Shown here: piece after piece, positions 16,770-26,853 of the stretch
Numbering within the stretch: the stretch's first letter is position 1
How the letters are laid out: each line of letters begins with the position of its first letter
Assembly (NCBI GenBank): GCA_943370595.1
Contig: CALRRO020000002.1
Coordinates: forward strand, 248,001-312,000
From: Piscinibacter sp943370595
Lineage (GTDB): Bacteria > Pseudomonadota > Gammaproteobacteria > Burkholderiales > Burkholderiaceae_C
Direction: 5' to 3'
DNA: 64,000 bases
Program-made: the position numbers and the translations under genes
The notes under the pieces: generated by a model
What the model was told of the DNA's origin: nothing
What the model saw: the letters and a program-made list of their open reading frames with translations, nothing else
Databases searched by the model: none

Positions 16770-18857
16770 ATGGCCGAGGCCGAGCCCCCGTCGAACGAGA
16801 AGAAGCCGAAGTCGGCACCGCAGCGCGCGCTCGAGAAGCTCGGCCTGCTGCGCGACATCGACCTCGCCCTGCACCTGCCGCTGCGCTACGAGGACGAGAC
16901 GAAGCTCGTGCCCATCGCCACGCTGCGCGACGGCGACCACGCCCAGGTCGAGGGTCTGGTGACCGACAGCCGCGTGCAGTTCCGCCCGCGCCGGCAGCTG
17001 GTCGTGAAGCTCCACGACGGGGCCGATGACCTGGTGCTGCGCTTCCTGAACTTCTACCCCTCGCACCAGAAGACGCTGGCCGAGGGCGCCCGGGTGCGCG
17101 TGCGCGGCGAGGCGCGCGGCGGCTTCTTCGGGCTGGAGATGGTGCACCCCAGCTTCAAGGCGGTGGACGAGCACACGCCGCTGGCACGCGCGCTGACGCC
17201 GGTCTACCCGGCCAGTGCGCAGTTGCCGCAGGCCTACCTGCGCAAGGCGGTGGCCTCGGGGCTGTCGCGCGCCGACCTAGCGGAGCACCTGCCGCCGGGC
17301 ACCGTGCCGCCGGGCCTGCCGCCGCTGCGCGAGGCGCTGCACTTTCTGCACCACCCGGCGCCGGACGTCAGCGTGATGGCGCTGGAAGACCACAGCCACC
17401 CGGCCTGGCAGCGCCTGAAGTTCGAGGAGCTGCTGGCCCAGCAGCTCTCGCAGCTCAAGGCCAAGCAGGAGCGCGAGCGCCAGCGCGCACCGGCCTTCGC
17501 GCTGCGCGCCGGCGGCCTGCAGGAGAAGCTGCTCGCCGCGCTGCCGTTCTCGCTGACCGAGGCGCAGCGCCGCGTGGTCGAGGAGATCGCCCGGGACCTC
17601 GGCAAGGAAACCCCGATGCACCGCCTGCTGCAGGGCGACGTCGGCTCGGGCAAGACGGTGGTGGCCGCGCTCGCCGCCGCCATCGCCATCGAGCAGGGCT
17701 GGCAGTGCGCACTGATGGCGCCCACCGAGATCCTCGCCGAGCAGCACCTGCGCAAGCTGGTCGGCTGGCTGGCGCCGCTGGGCATCACCGTCGCGTGGCT
17801 GACCGGCAGCCGCAAGGGCAAGGCGCGGCGCGAGATGCTGGCGCAGGTCGCCTCCGGCGAGGCCGCGCTGGTGGTCGGCACGCATGCGGTGATCCAGGAC
17901 CAGGTCGAGTTCGCGAAGCTGGGCCTGGCGATCATCGACGAGCAGCATCGCTTCGGCGTGCAGCAGCGGCTGGCACTGCGCGCCAAGCTTGGCGCGCATT
18001 CCGATGACGGCTCGAAGCTGCAAGAAGGGCCGCTCGAGCCGCACACGCTGATGATGAGCGCGACGCCGATCCCGCGCACGTTGGCGATGACCCTGTTCGC
18101 CGACCTCGACATCAGCACCATCGACGAGCTGCCACCCGGCCGCACGCCGGTGGTCACCAAGCTGTTCGCCGACGACAAGCGCGATGCGGTGGTCGGGCGC
18201 ATCCGCGAGGAAGTGGCGGCCGGCCGGCAGGTCTACTGGGTCTGCCCGCTGATCGAAGAAAGCGAGACGCTGGACCTGCAGAACGCGACCGCCACCCACC
18301 AGCAGTTGTGCGAGGCGCTGCCGGGGCAGATGGTCGGCCTGCTGCACGGCCGCATGCCGGCGGCGGAGAAGGCGGCGGTGATGTCGCTGTTCAGCGGTGG
18401 GCAGATGGGCGTGCTGGTCTCGACCACCGTCATCGAGGTCGGCGTCGACGTGCCGAACGCCTCGCTGATGGTGATCGAGCATGCCGAGCGCTTCGGCCTG
18501 AGCCAGCTGCACCAGCTGCGCGGGCGCGTTGGCCGCGGTGCAGTGGCCAGCGTCTGCGTGCTGCTGTACACCTCGCCGCTGTCGGACACCGCGAAGTCGC
18601 GGCTGAAGGCGATGATCGAGACCAACGACGGCTTCGAGATCGCCCGCCGCGACCTGGAGATCCGCGGCCCCGGCGAGTTCTTCGGCGCGCGGCAGTCAGG
18701 CGCGCCGCTGCTGCGCTTTGCCGACCTGACCGAGGACGAACCGCTGGTGCGGCTCGCCCGCGAGGCCGCGCTGAAGCTGCTGGCATCGCACCCGCAGGCG
18801 GCAGAGCGCCATGTCGCGCGCTGGCTGGGTTCGAAGTCGGACTACCTCAAGGCCTGA
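16770..18857 (+). CDS. recG: ATP-dependent DNA helicase RecG
   Basis: RecG is a double-strand DNA translocase that remodels stalled replication forks and Holliday junctions. The 695-residue product has the wedge (OB-fold) domain in the first 150 residues, then helicase motifs: Q-motif/motif I GDVGSGKT near 290, motif II DEQHRFG near 390, motif III MMSATPIPRT, motif V STTVIEVGVDVPN and motif VI QLHQLRGRVGRG. Length and motif order are standard. The start at MAEAEPPS avoids a longer alternative frame without homology. It is convergent with a lipoprotein gene; oxyR follows further downstream, an arrangement known from Burkholderia. Confidence 0.95.
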   Translation: MAEAEPPSNEKKPKSAPQRALEKLGLLRDIDLALHLPLRYEDETKLVPIATLRDGDHAQVEGLVTDSRVQFRPRRQLVVKLHDGADDLVLRFLNFYPSHQKTLAEGARVRVRGEARGGFFGLEMVHPSFKAVDEHTPLARALTPVYPASAQLPQAYLRKAVASGLSRADLAEHLPPGTVPPGLPPLREALHFLHHPAPDVSVMALEDHSHPAWQRLKFEELLAQQLSQLKAKQERERQRAPAFALRAGGLQEKLLAALPFSLTEAQRRVVEEIARDLGKETPMHRLLQGDVGSGKTVVAALAAAIAIEQGWQCALMAPTEILAEQHLRKLVGWLAPLGITVAWLTGSRKGKARREMLAQVASGEAALVVGTHAVIQDQVEFAKLGLAIIDEQHRFGVQQRLALRAKLGAHSDDGSKLQEGPLEPHTLMMSATPIPRTLAMTLFADLDISTIDELPPGRTPVVTKLFADDKRDAVVGRIREEVAAGRQVYWVCPLIEESETLDLQNATATHQQLCEALPGQMVGLLHGRMPAAEKAAVMSLFSGGQMGVLVSTTVIEVGVDVPNASLMVIEHAERFGLSQLHQLRGRVGRGAVASVCVLLYTSPLSDTAKSRLKAMIETNDGFEIARRDLEIRGPGEFFGARQSGAPLLRFADLTEDEPLVRLAREAALKLLASHPQAAERHVARWLGSKSDYLKA

Positions 18858-18875
18858 GCATGAAGGCCTGAGCAC

Positions 18876-19427
18876 TCAGCCGAAGTGCATCTGGTATTTC
18901 GCGCCGTCGGAGAACAGGCACACGCCGGTGCCCATCGTCGGCCCGCTGATCAGGTACTCGCACTGCACGTTGACGCCCCGGCTGCCGTAGGCATTGGCGA
19001 TGCCGCGCCGGCCGCTGAAGTGGCGTGCCGCCGTGCCCAGCACCTCGTTGTGGATGCGGCCGAAGGCGGCGTAGCTGCCGTCGACCCGTGACGCCTCGCC
19101 CTGCAGGTTGTCGCCCAGGTAGGCGAGCGTGAAGTTGCCGCGGCCGGTGTGGCTGTCCACCACGATCGCGCTGAGCAATCCGCCCTGGCTGGCCTGCGCA
19201 TTAAGCGGGTAAAGGCGGACGTTGAGCAGGCCCGGTTGCGGCGGCGCGGCCGGCGCGGGCGGCGTCACGACGGTCACGCCGCCGCTGTCGCGCGCGGGCG
19301 CCGGGTAGGGCTGGCCGGTGCGCGGGTCGAGCGGCACGACGCAGCAGGCGGACAGTGCCGCCACGGCCGCGGCGCAGGCCGCGAGCCGCAGCAGTCGGTT
19401 GGCAGTTCGTTCGGTTGCTGTGTGCAT
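18876..19427 (-). CDS. Hypothetical lipoprotein
   Basis: This 183-residue product has a lipoprotein signal: a basic start (MHTATERTANRLLRLA), a hydrophobic run and the lipobox LSAC, giving a lipidated cysteine near residue 28. A proline-rich linker (TPPAPAAPPQP) precedes a globular part of about 110 residues (LLNVRLYPLNAQASQGGLLS, then YGSRGVNVQCEYLISGPTMG). I do not recognise a named family; the pattern GRGNFTLAYLGDNLQGEA looks like a beta-rich fold. It is convergent with recG (18 bases) and divergent from oxyR across a repeat-containing gap of about 220 bases. Confidence 0.7.
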   Translation of the reverse strand: MHTATERTANRLLRLAACAAAVAALSACCVVPLDPRTGQPYPAPARDSGGVTVVTPPAPAAPPQPGLLNVRLYPLNAQASQGGLLSAIVVDSHTGRGNFTLAYLGDNLQGEASRVDGSYAAFGRIHNEVLGTAARHFSGRRGIANAYGSRGVNVQCEYLISGPTMGTGVCLFSDGAKYQMHFG

Positions 19428-19574
19428 GAAGATCGGTGTGGCGCGGCACATGCCGCCCGCGCAGGTTCCGCGTCCGCGGGCCGGTGCGCAAGCGCCGGGC
19501 GCCGCGGTATCGGGCCGCGATGCCCCGTGGCGCGCGCCACGATGCGCCGCGCTGCGATACTTGCCGGAAATGCA

Positions 19575-19605
19575 GCCCCCACGCTCACTTCGTTCGCTGC
19601 CCCCC
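19575..19605. repeat. 31-base intergenic repeat, copy 1
   Basis: The 31 bases here are identical to 41757-41787. The core words are CCCCCACGCTCAC, TTCGTTCGCTG and a C6 tract; the C6 is followed by a G tract, so the right end can form a C/G hairpin. A third, diverged copy is at 54331-54370. It ends about 45 bases before the oxyR start. Such elements lie only in gaps between genes and are probably a species-group REP-like family. Confidence 0.75.
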
Positions 19606-19648
19606 GGGGGGGCCGTCAGCACCTTCGGAACGGCCGGGCGGTACTGAC

Positions 19649-20572
19649 ATGACGCTCACCGAACTCCGCTACATCGTCGCCGTCGCGCGGGAGAAGCACT
19701 TCGGCCGTGCCGCCGAGGCCTGCTTCGTCTCGCAGCCCACGCTCAGCGTGGCGATCAAGAAGCTCGAGGAAGAGCTCGACGTGAAGATCTTCGAGCGCGG
19801 CGCCAGCGAGGTCAGCGTGACGCCGCTGGGCGAGGAGATTGTGCGCCAGGCACAGTCGGTGATCGAGCAGGCGGCGGCGATCAAGGAGATCGCCAAGCGT
19901 GGCAAGGACCCGATCTCCGGCCCGCTGCGCCTGGGCATCATCTACACCATCGGCCCCTACCTGCTGCCCGACCTCGTCAAGCAGGCGATCGAGCGCGTGC
20001 CGCAGATGCCGCTGATCATCCAGGAGAACTTCACCGCCAAGCTGCTGGAGATGCTGCGCACCGGCGAGCTCGACGCGGCGATCATGGCCGAGCCCTTCCC
20101 CGACACCGGCCTGGCCGTCGCGCCGCTGTACGACGAGCCCTTCATGGCCGCGGTGCCGAAGGCGCACCCGCTGGCCCGACGCAAGAGCATCACCGCCGAG
20201 GAGCTGAAGAACGAGACCATGCTGCTGCTGGGCACCGGGCACTGCTTCCGCGACCACGTGCTCGAGGTCTGCCCGGAGTACGCGCGCTTCTCCAGCGATG
20301 CTGAGGGCATCCGCAAGAGCTTCGAGGGCTCGTCGCTGGAGACGATCAAGTACATGGTCGCCTCGGGCATGGGCGTGACGGTGGTGCCGCAGCTCAGCGT
20401 GCCGAAGGAAGCGCAACAGCACGTCACGTACATCAAATTTTCCGCGCCGGTGCCCACGCGCCGCGTGGTGCTGGTCTGGCGCCGCACCTTCACGCGCTAC
20501 GAGGCGATCGCCGCGCTGCGCAACGCCATCTACGCCTGCGAACTGCCGGGCGTGAAGCGGCTGAGCGACTGA
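19649..20572 (+). CDS. oxyR: Hydrogen peroxide-sensing LysR regulator OxyR
   Basis: OxyR senses hydrogen peroxide by forming an intramolecular disulfide and then activates katG, dps and other defence genes. The 307-residue product has the LysR helix-turn-helix at residues 1-60 (MTLTELRYIVAVAREKHFGR) and the two redox cysteines at positions C199 and C208 (GHCFRDHVLEVCPE), the same numbering as in E. coli. The start at MTLTELRY is the family start; a longer frame runs through the upstream repeat. Its gene order, recG then oxyR then katG and dps, is that of a Burkholderia-type peroxide regulon, so the downstream katG and dps are its likely targets. Confidence 0.95.
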   Translation: MTLTELRYIVAVAREKHFGRAAEACFVSQPTLSVAIKKLEEELDVKIFERGASEVSVTPLGEEIVRQAQSVIEQAAAIKEIAKRGKDPISGPLRLGIIYTIGPYLLPDLVKQAIERVPQMPLIIQENFTAKLLEMLRTGELDAAIMAEPFPDTGLAVAPLYDEPFMAAVPKAHPLARRKSITAEELKNETMLLLGTGHCFRDHVLEVCPEYARFSSDAEGIRKSFEGSSLETIKYMVASGMGVTVVPQLSVPKEAQQHVTYIKFSAPVPTRRVVLVWRRTFTRYEAIAALRNAIYACELPGVKRLSD

Positions 20573-20583
20573 TCTGTCCAAAG

Positions 20584-20603
20584 AGGGAGATCGCGTTCTC
20601 CCT
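20584..20603 (+). terminator. Hairpin after oxyR, possible terminator
   Basis: AGGGAGA-TCGCGT-TCTCCCT is a perfect 7-base dyad with a 6-base loop, starting 12 bases after the oxyR stop. No T tract follows, so it may be a weak or Rho-assisted terminator, or instead part of a binding site ahead of katG. A second perfect palindrome, CGCCAATTGGCG, lies at 20621-20632. Confidence 0.45.
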
Positions 20604-20620
20604 ATCGCGGCATTACGGAT

Positions 20621-20632
20621 CGCCAATTGGCG
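20621..20632. promoter_or_regulatory. 12-base palindrome upstream of katG
   Basis: CGCCAATTGGCG is a perfect palindrome 88 bases before the katG start. It lies where a regulator of katG would bind. It does not match the ATAG-N7-CTAT spacing of the E. coli OxyR consensus, so the bound protein, if any, is unknown. Confidence 0.3.
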
Positions 20633-20719
20633 GTGACGATGCATCGACCCTAAGCTGTGGCCACGCCGATCACGAGGCGCCACCGTTCGATGCAATCACC
20701 CGAGACAGGAGTTCCCGCG

Positions 20720-22867
<2,148 letters not shown>

Positions 22868-22881
22868 AGCAGGAGCACGAC

Positions 22882-22968
22882 ATGAGCACCTTCCGCCGCT
22901 CCGCCGGCTGGCTGATCGAGGCCGGCGGCCTCGCCATCCTGATCCACCAGGCCTGGCGAATCGCCTGA
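22882..22968 (+). CDS. Candidate 28-residue membrane peptide between katG and dps
   Basis: An ATG 14 bases after the katG stop opens a 28-codon frame ending in TGA at 22966-22968. A good ribosome site (AGGAG, 8 bases upstream) is present. The peptide has a basic start (MSTFRRS), a hydrophobic stretch (GWLIEAGGLAILI, broken by one Glu) and a short basic tail (HQAWRIA), so it could be a small membrane protein. I know no named family. Position within the peroxide-stress unit suggests coexpression with katG. It may be a chance frame, since it is short. Confidence 0.45.
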   Translation: MSTFRRSAGWLIEAGGLAILIHQAWRIA

Positions 22969-22991
22969 CCCTTGCCGGCCGGCATGGGCCC

Positions 22992-23022
22992 GACCCCGCC
23001 ACTTCGCTACAGTGGCGGGGTC
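22992..23022 (+). terminator. Strong hairpin between katG and dps
   Basis: An 11-base perfect dyad (GACCCCGCCAC ... GTGGCGGGGTC) with a 9-base loop lies 24 bases after the small ORF and 22 bases before the dps start. It is followed by GTTTCACTT, a poor T tract. It can act as a terminator of the katG transcript, partial read-through attenuator, or 3' stability hairpin; it also lies within the dps leader, very close to the dps ribosome site (AAGGAG). Confidence 0.65.
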
Positions 23023-23044
23023 GTTTCACTTGAAGGAGTCCCGC

Positions 23045-23557
23045 ATGGCGAAGAAGAGCAAGGCCCCCGTGAAGTCCTCCGGCCCGGCGATCAACATTGG
23101 CATCAGCGAAAAGGACCGCGCGGCGATCGCCGGTGGCCTGTCGCGCCTGCTGGCCGACACCTACACGCTCTACCTCACTACGCACAACTTCCACTGGAAC
23201 GTCACCGGGCCGATGTTCAACACGCTGCATGCGATGTTCATGGCCCAGTACACCGAGCTGTGGAACGCCGTCGACCCGATCGCCGAGCGCATCCGCTCGC
23301 TGGGCTCGCCGGCACCGGGCTCGTACGCGCAGTTCGGCGCGCTGGCCTCGATCAAGGACGCGCCGACGAAGCCGCCCAAGGCGCTGGAGATGGTGAAGAT
23401 CCTGGTCGACGGTCACGAGGCGGTGGCGCGCACCGCACGCAGCATCTTCCCGCTGGCCGACGCCGCCGGCGACGAGCCGACCGCCGACCTGCTGACGCAG
23501 CGCCTGACCGTGCACGAGCAGACCGCTTGGATGCTGCGCTCGCTGCTGGAAGAGTGA
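23045..23557 (+). CDS. dps: DNA-protecting ferritin-like protein Dps
   Basis: Dps oxidises and stores iron with hydrogen peroxide as oxidant and can bind DNA, protecting cells under peroxide stress. The 170-residue product has a lysine-rich N-terminal tail (MAKKSKAPVKSS), which in other Dps proteins contacts DNA, and the inter-subunit ferroxidase motif THNFHWNVTGPMF followed by LHAMFMAQYTELW. The four-helix bundle length is normal. AAGGAGTCCCGC precedes the ATG. It lies 177 bases after katG, behind a strong hairpin, so part of its expression may come from katG read-through and part from its own promoter; OxyR control is likely by analogy with Burkholderia. Confidence 0.93.
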   Translation: MAKKSKAPVKSSGPAINIGISEKDRAAIAGGLSRLLADTYTLYLTTHNFHWNVTGPMFNTLHAMFMAQYTELWNAVDPIAERIRSLGSPAPGSYAQFGALASIKDAPTKPPKALEMVKILVDGHEAVARTARSIFPLADAAGDEPTADLLTQRLTVHEQTAWMLRSLLEE

Positions 23558-23590
23558 TGTCAGCCCCTCGCCCGATGGGTACATCGGTCG

Positions 23591-23642
23591 ATCCCCCGTG
23601 GGGATGCGGGCCGGCTTGGGAGCGGCCCTGCGCCCGGCCCGC
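23591..23642. repeat. Intergenic palindromic repeat between dps and the DJ-1 gene
   Basis: Two dyads lie side by side: ATCCCC-CGT-GGGGAT (23591-23605) and GCGGGCCGG ... CCGGCCCGC (23606-23614 with 23634-23642, 19-base loop). The loop word CTTGGGAGCGGCCC recurs in the pilT-pilU gap near 54380, and the first dyad recurs at 14757-14775, so this is another member of the gap repeat family. It may double as a dps terminator. Confidence 0.6.
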
Positions 23643-23654
23643 ACAGGAGCATTC

Positions 23655-24257
23655 ATGAAGATCGCCATCCTGACCTTCGACGGATTCAACGAGCTCGACT
23701 CGTTCATCGCCCTGGGCATGCTGAACCGGCTGGGCAGCCAGGGCTGGAAGGCCGAGATCACCAGCCCGACCTCGCACGTCACCTCGATGAACGGGGTGAC
23801 GGTGCAGGCACAGCGGCCTCTCGAGTTCGCCAACGAGGCCGACGCGGTGATCTTCGGCAGCGGCATCTACACCCGCGCCATCGCCGAGAACAGCAAGCTG
23901 ATGGACCGGCTGCGGCTCGACCCTCTGCGCCAGCTGATCGGCGCGCAGTGCTCGGGCACGCTGCTGCTGGCACGGCTCGGCTTGATCGCCGACGTGCCGG
24001 CCTGCACCGACCTGACCACCAAGCCCTGGGTGGTCGAGGCCGGCGTTCGCGTGATCGACGCGCCGTTCCACGCACGCGGCCCGGTCGCCACGGCAGGTGG
24101 TTGCCTGTCCGCACAGTACCTCGCCGCCTGGATGATGCTCAAGCGCGCCGGCCCGGACGCGGCGGCGCAGGCGCTGCACTACGTCGCGCCGGTGGGCGAG
24201 AAGGATGCCTACGTCGAGCGCCTGCTCGGCGTGGTCAAGCCCTTTCTGGCGGACTGA
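23655..24257 (+). CDS. DJ-1/PfpI family protein
   Basis: The 200-residue cytoplasmic protein has the DJ-1/PfpI (class I glutamine amidotransferase-like) fold: MKIAILTFDGFNELDSF with the conserved acidic residue E13, ADAVIFGSG at 62-70, and the nucleophile elbow IGAQCSGTLLLA with C99. Members include glyoxalase III/deglycase-like enzymes, isonitrile hydratases and AraC-linked sensors; this one lacks an HTH. The sequence around the cysteine (AQCSG rather than A-x-C-HG-P) resembles the isonitrile-hydratase/uncharacterised branch. It follows the peroxide-stress genes on the same strand but behind a repeat, so shared regulation is uncertain. CAGGAGCATTC precedes the ATG. Confidence 0.8.
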   Translation: MKIAILTFDGFNELDSFIALGMLNRLGSQGWKAEITSPTSHVTSMNGVTVQAQRPLEFANEADAVIFGSGIYTRAIAENSKLMDRLRLDPLRQLIGAQCSGTLLLARLGLIADVPACTDLTTKPWVVEAGVRVIDAPFHARGPVATAGGCLSAQYLAAWMMLKRAGPDAAAQALHYVAPVGEKDAYVERLLGVVKPFLAD

Positions 24258-24275
24258 GGCCGCGCTGCGGCGACG

Positions 24276-25166
24276 TCACGGGTCGATGTCGTCGATGTGC
24301 TTCGGCCAGCTCGCCTTGAGCAGGCGGGACAGCCCGCGGTCGGCGAGCAGCTTGCCGCCGGTCTGGCAGCGCGCGCAGTAGTTCGTTTCGTTGTCGGCAT
24401 GCACGATGCGCTGCACCGGTGACGCACAGACCGGGCAGGGCTGGCCGTAGCGGCCGTGCACGGCCATCTCGGGGTGGAAGGCCGTGACCTTGTTTGGCCA
24501 CCCGCCATGCCGCGCCGCCTCGCCGCGCAGGCGGTCGGTCCACTCGTTGAGCACCTCGCGCGTCGCGGCATGCAGCTGCTGCATCGCCTCGGCACCGAGC
24601 GAGCGCGTGAGCGTCACCGGCGACAGGCGCGCGCGGTGCAGGATCTCATCCGAGTACGCGTTGCCGATGCCGCTGAACAGCCGCGGGTTGGTCAGCGAGC
24701 GCTTCAGCGTGTGGTTCTCGGCCTGCAGGCGCGCGCCGAAGGCGGCCACGTCCGCACCCAGCGGTTCGATGCCGCCGGGGTCGGCGGCCGCCAGGGCCTG
24801 GCGCCCGGCCAGCAGGTGCAGCGAGGCGCGCCGCTTGCTGCCGGCTTCAGTGAATACCAGCGTGCCGGCATCGAACTCGAAGGCCGCCAGCGCGGTCTTG
24901 GCCGCCTTGGCGCCGGCGGCCAGCCAGTGCAGCCGGCCGGCGATCATCAGGTGCAGCACGAGGAACAGTTCGCCGTCGAGCGCGATGACCACCCGCTTGC
25001 CGAGCCGCTCGATGCCGCTCACACGGTGCCCCTCGGCCGAGGAGATCGGCGGCATGGCGGTGCGCAGCAGGAAGGGATTCATCACGCGCACGCGCTGCAG
25101 CGTGGCGCCGCGCAGCTTGGCGTCCAGGCTCTCGACGTAGACGGTGATGTCCGGCAGTTCCGGCAT
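24276..25166 (-). CDS. Fpg/Nei family DNA glycosylase (divergent group)
   Basis: The 296-residue product has the layout of bifunctional DNA glycosylase/AP lyases: an N-terminal catalytic proline and glutamate (MPELPDI, P2 and E3), the beta-sandwich lysine in LGKRVVIALDGE (near residue 56), a helix-two-turn-helix region (NPRLFSGIGNAYSDEILHRA) and a C-terminal zinc finger (C-P-V-C ... C-A-R-C). It departs from classical Fpg: position 6 is Asp instead of Glu, and the finger lacks the usual basic residue cluster and is followed by about 30 extra residues (RGLSRLLKASWPKHIDD). Its damage specificity is therefore uncertain. It is divergent from prfC with only 43 bases between the starts. Confidence 0.8.
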   Translation of the reverse strand: MPELPDITVYVESLDAKLRGATLQRVRVMNPFLLRTAMPPISSAEGHRVSGIERLGKRVVIALDGELFLVLHLMIAGRLHWLAAGAKAAKTALAAFEFDAGTLVFTEAGSKRRASLHLLAGRQALAAADPGGIEPLGADVAAFGARLQAENHTLKRSLTNPRLFSGIGNAYSDEILHRARLSPVTLTRSLGAEAMQQLHAATREVLNEWTDRLRGEAARHGGWPNKVTAFHPEMAVHGRYGQPCPVCASPVQRIVHADNETNYCARCQTGGKLLADRGLSRLLKASWPKHIDDIDP

Positions 25167-25209
25167 GCGGCGCAGTGTGCCAGGGCCCAACAGGGATAAT
25201 CGCGGCCCC

Positions 25210-26847
25210 ATGTCCGATCTCACCCCCCAGGTCCGGCGCCGCCGCACCTTCGCCATCATCTCCCACCCCGACGCCGGCAAGACCACGCTGACGGAGAAGC
25301 TGCTGCTGTTCTCCGGCGCGATCCAGATCGCCGGGTCGGTGAAGGCGCGCAAGGCCTCGCGTCACGCCACGTCCGACTGGATGGAGATCGAGAAGCAGCG
25401 TGGCATCTCGGTGGCCTCGTCGGTGATGCAGATGGAGTACCGCGACTGCGTCATCAACCTGCTCGACACGCCAGGCCACCAGGACTTCTCGGAAGACACC
25501 TACCGCGTGCTGACCGCGGTGGACGCCGCGCTGATGGTGATCGACGCGGCGAACGGCGTCGAGCCGCAGACGCGCCGGCTGCTGCAGGTCTGCCGCGCGC
25601 GCAACACGCCCATCCTCACCTTCGTCAACAAGATGGACCGCGAGGTGCAGGAGCCGCTGGCGCTGATGGACGAGATCGAGCGCGAGCTCGGCATGTCGGT
25701 CGTGCCCTTCACCTGGCCGGTGGGCATGGGCAAGCTGTTCGGCGGCGTGCTCGACCTGCGCAAGGACCAGATGCGCGTGTTCTCGCCGGGCGAGGACCGG
25801 GTGAAGGAAGGTGGCGACGAGATCGTCGACGGCATCGCCAACCCGGCGCTGAACGAACGTTTCGGCGCCGCCTACGAGCAGGCGGCCAACGAGGTGGAGC
25901 TGGTGCAGGAAGCGGCGCCCGCCTTCGACGAGGCCGAGTTCCTCGCCGGCCACCAGACGCCGATGTTCTTCGGCTCGGCGATCAATAACTTCGGCGTGCA
26001 GGAGGTGCTGGATGCGCTGGTCGACCTGGCGCCGCAGCCCGGCTCGCGCCACGCCATCCAGCGCGAGGTGAAGCCCGACGAGGCCAAGTTCAGCGGCGTG
26101 GTCTTCAAGATCCAGGCCAACATGGACCCGGCGCACCGCGACCGCATCGCCTTCGTGCGCGTGGCCTCGGGCCGCTTCGAGCGCGGCATGAACCTGAAGG
26201 TGGTGCGCTCCGGCAAGACGCTGCGGCCGAACACCGTCGTCACCTTCATGAGCCAGAAGCGCGAGTTGCTCGACGAGGCCTTCGCCGGCGACATCATCGG
26301 CATCCCGAACCACGGCGTGCTGCAGCTCGGCGACACGCTGACCGAGGGCGAGAGCCTGCAGTTCACCGGCCTGCCGTTCTTCGCGCCGGAGATGTTCCGC
26401 AGCGTCGAGGTGGCCGACCCGCTGCGGACCAAGCAGCTGCGTGCCGGCCTGACGCAGCTCGGCGAAGAGGGCGCGATCCAGGTGTTCCGCCCGGTCGGCG
26501 GCTCGATGCTGCTGCTCGGCGCGGTGGGTCAGCTGCAGTTCGAGGTGGTGGCGCACCGGCTTGAGCACGAGTACGGCTGCAAGGCGCGCATCACGCCGGC
26601 ACGCTACAACGTGGCGCGCTGGGTGACCTGCCAGACGGGCGAGGGCGCCGCGGCGGACGAGCGCGAACTCAAGCGCTTCATCGACGGCAACTCGCACCGC
26701 GTGGCCTACGACGCCGTCGACGCTCCCTGTGTGCTGCTGGAGTACGCCGGCGAGCTGCGCGCGATGCAGGAGAACTGGCCGAAGATCAGCTTCCACGCGC
26801 TTCGCGAGCACGCGGGTCTGGTCTTTCACAAGCAGATGGACGCCTGA
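25210..26847 (+). CDS. prfC: Peptide chain release factor 3
   Basis: RF3 is the translational GTPase that recycles RF1 and RF2 from the ribosome after termination. The 545-residue product has G1 HPDAGKTT, the switch region with KQRGISVASSVM, G3 DTPGHQDFSEDTYR and G4 NKMDR, followed by domains II and III (RPVGGSMLLLGAVGQLQFEV is typical of RF3). Length is slightly above the E. coli protein. The start at MSDLTPQVRRRRT is close to the GTPase domain as expected. It is convergent with the RES toxin gene, 6 bases apart, and divergent from the Fpg/Nei-like gene. Confidence 0.95.
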   Translation: MSDLTPQVRRRRTFAIISHPDAGKTTLTEKLLLFSGAIQIAGSVKARKASRHATSDWMEIEKQRGISVASSVMQMEYRDCVINLLDTPGHQDFSEDTYRVLTAVDAALMVIDAANGVEPQTRRLLQVCRARNTPILTFVNKMDREVQEPLALMDEIERELGMSVVPFTWPVGMGKLFGGVLDLRKDQMRVFSPGEDRVKEGGDEIVDGIANPALNERFGAAYEQAANEVELVQEAAPAFDEAEFLAGHQTPMFFGSAINNFGVQEVLDALVDLAPQPGSRHAIQREVKPDEAKFSGVVFKIQANMDPAHRDRIAFVRVASGRFERGMNLKVVRSGKTLRPNTVVTFMSQKRELLDEAFAGDIIGIPNHGVLQLGDTLTEGESLQFTGLPFFAPEMFRSVEVADPLRTKQLRAGLTQLGEEGAIQVFRPVGGSMLLLGAVGQLQFEVVAHRLEHEYGCKARITPARYNVARWVTCQTGEGAAADERELKRFIDGNSHRVAYDAVDAPCVLLEYAGELRAMQENWPKISFHALREHAGLVFHKQMDA

Positions 26848-26853
26848 GTCGAC

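Noticed and set aside
20573..20719. An E. coli-type OxyR site (ATAG-N7-CTAT repeated) ahead of katG
   Set aside because: CTATCG and ATCG words occur but not with the 11-base spacing of the consensus, so I list only the palindromes.
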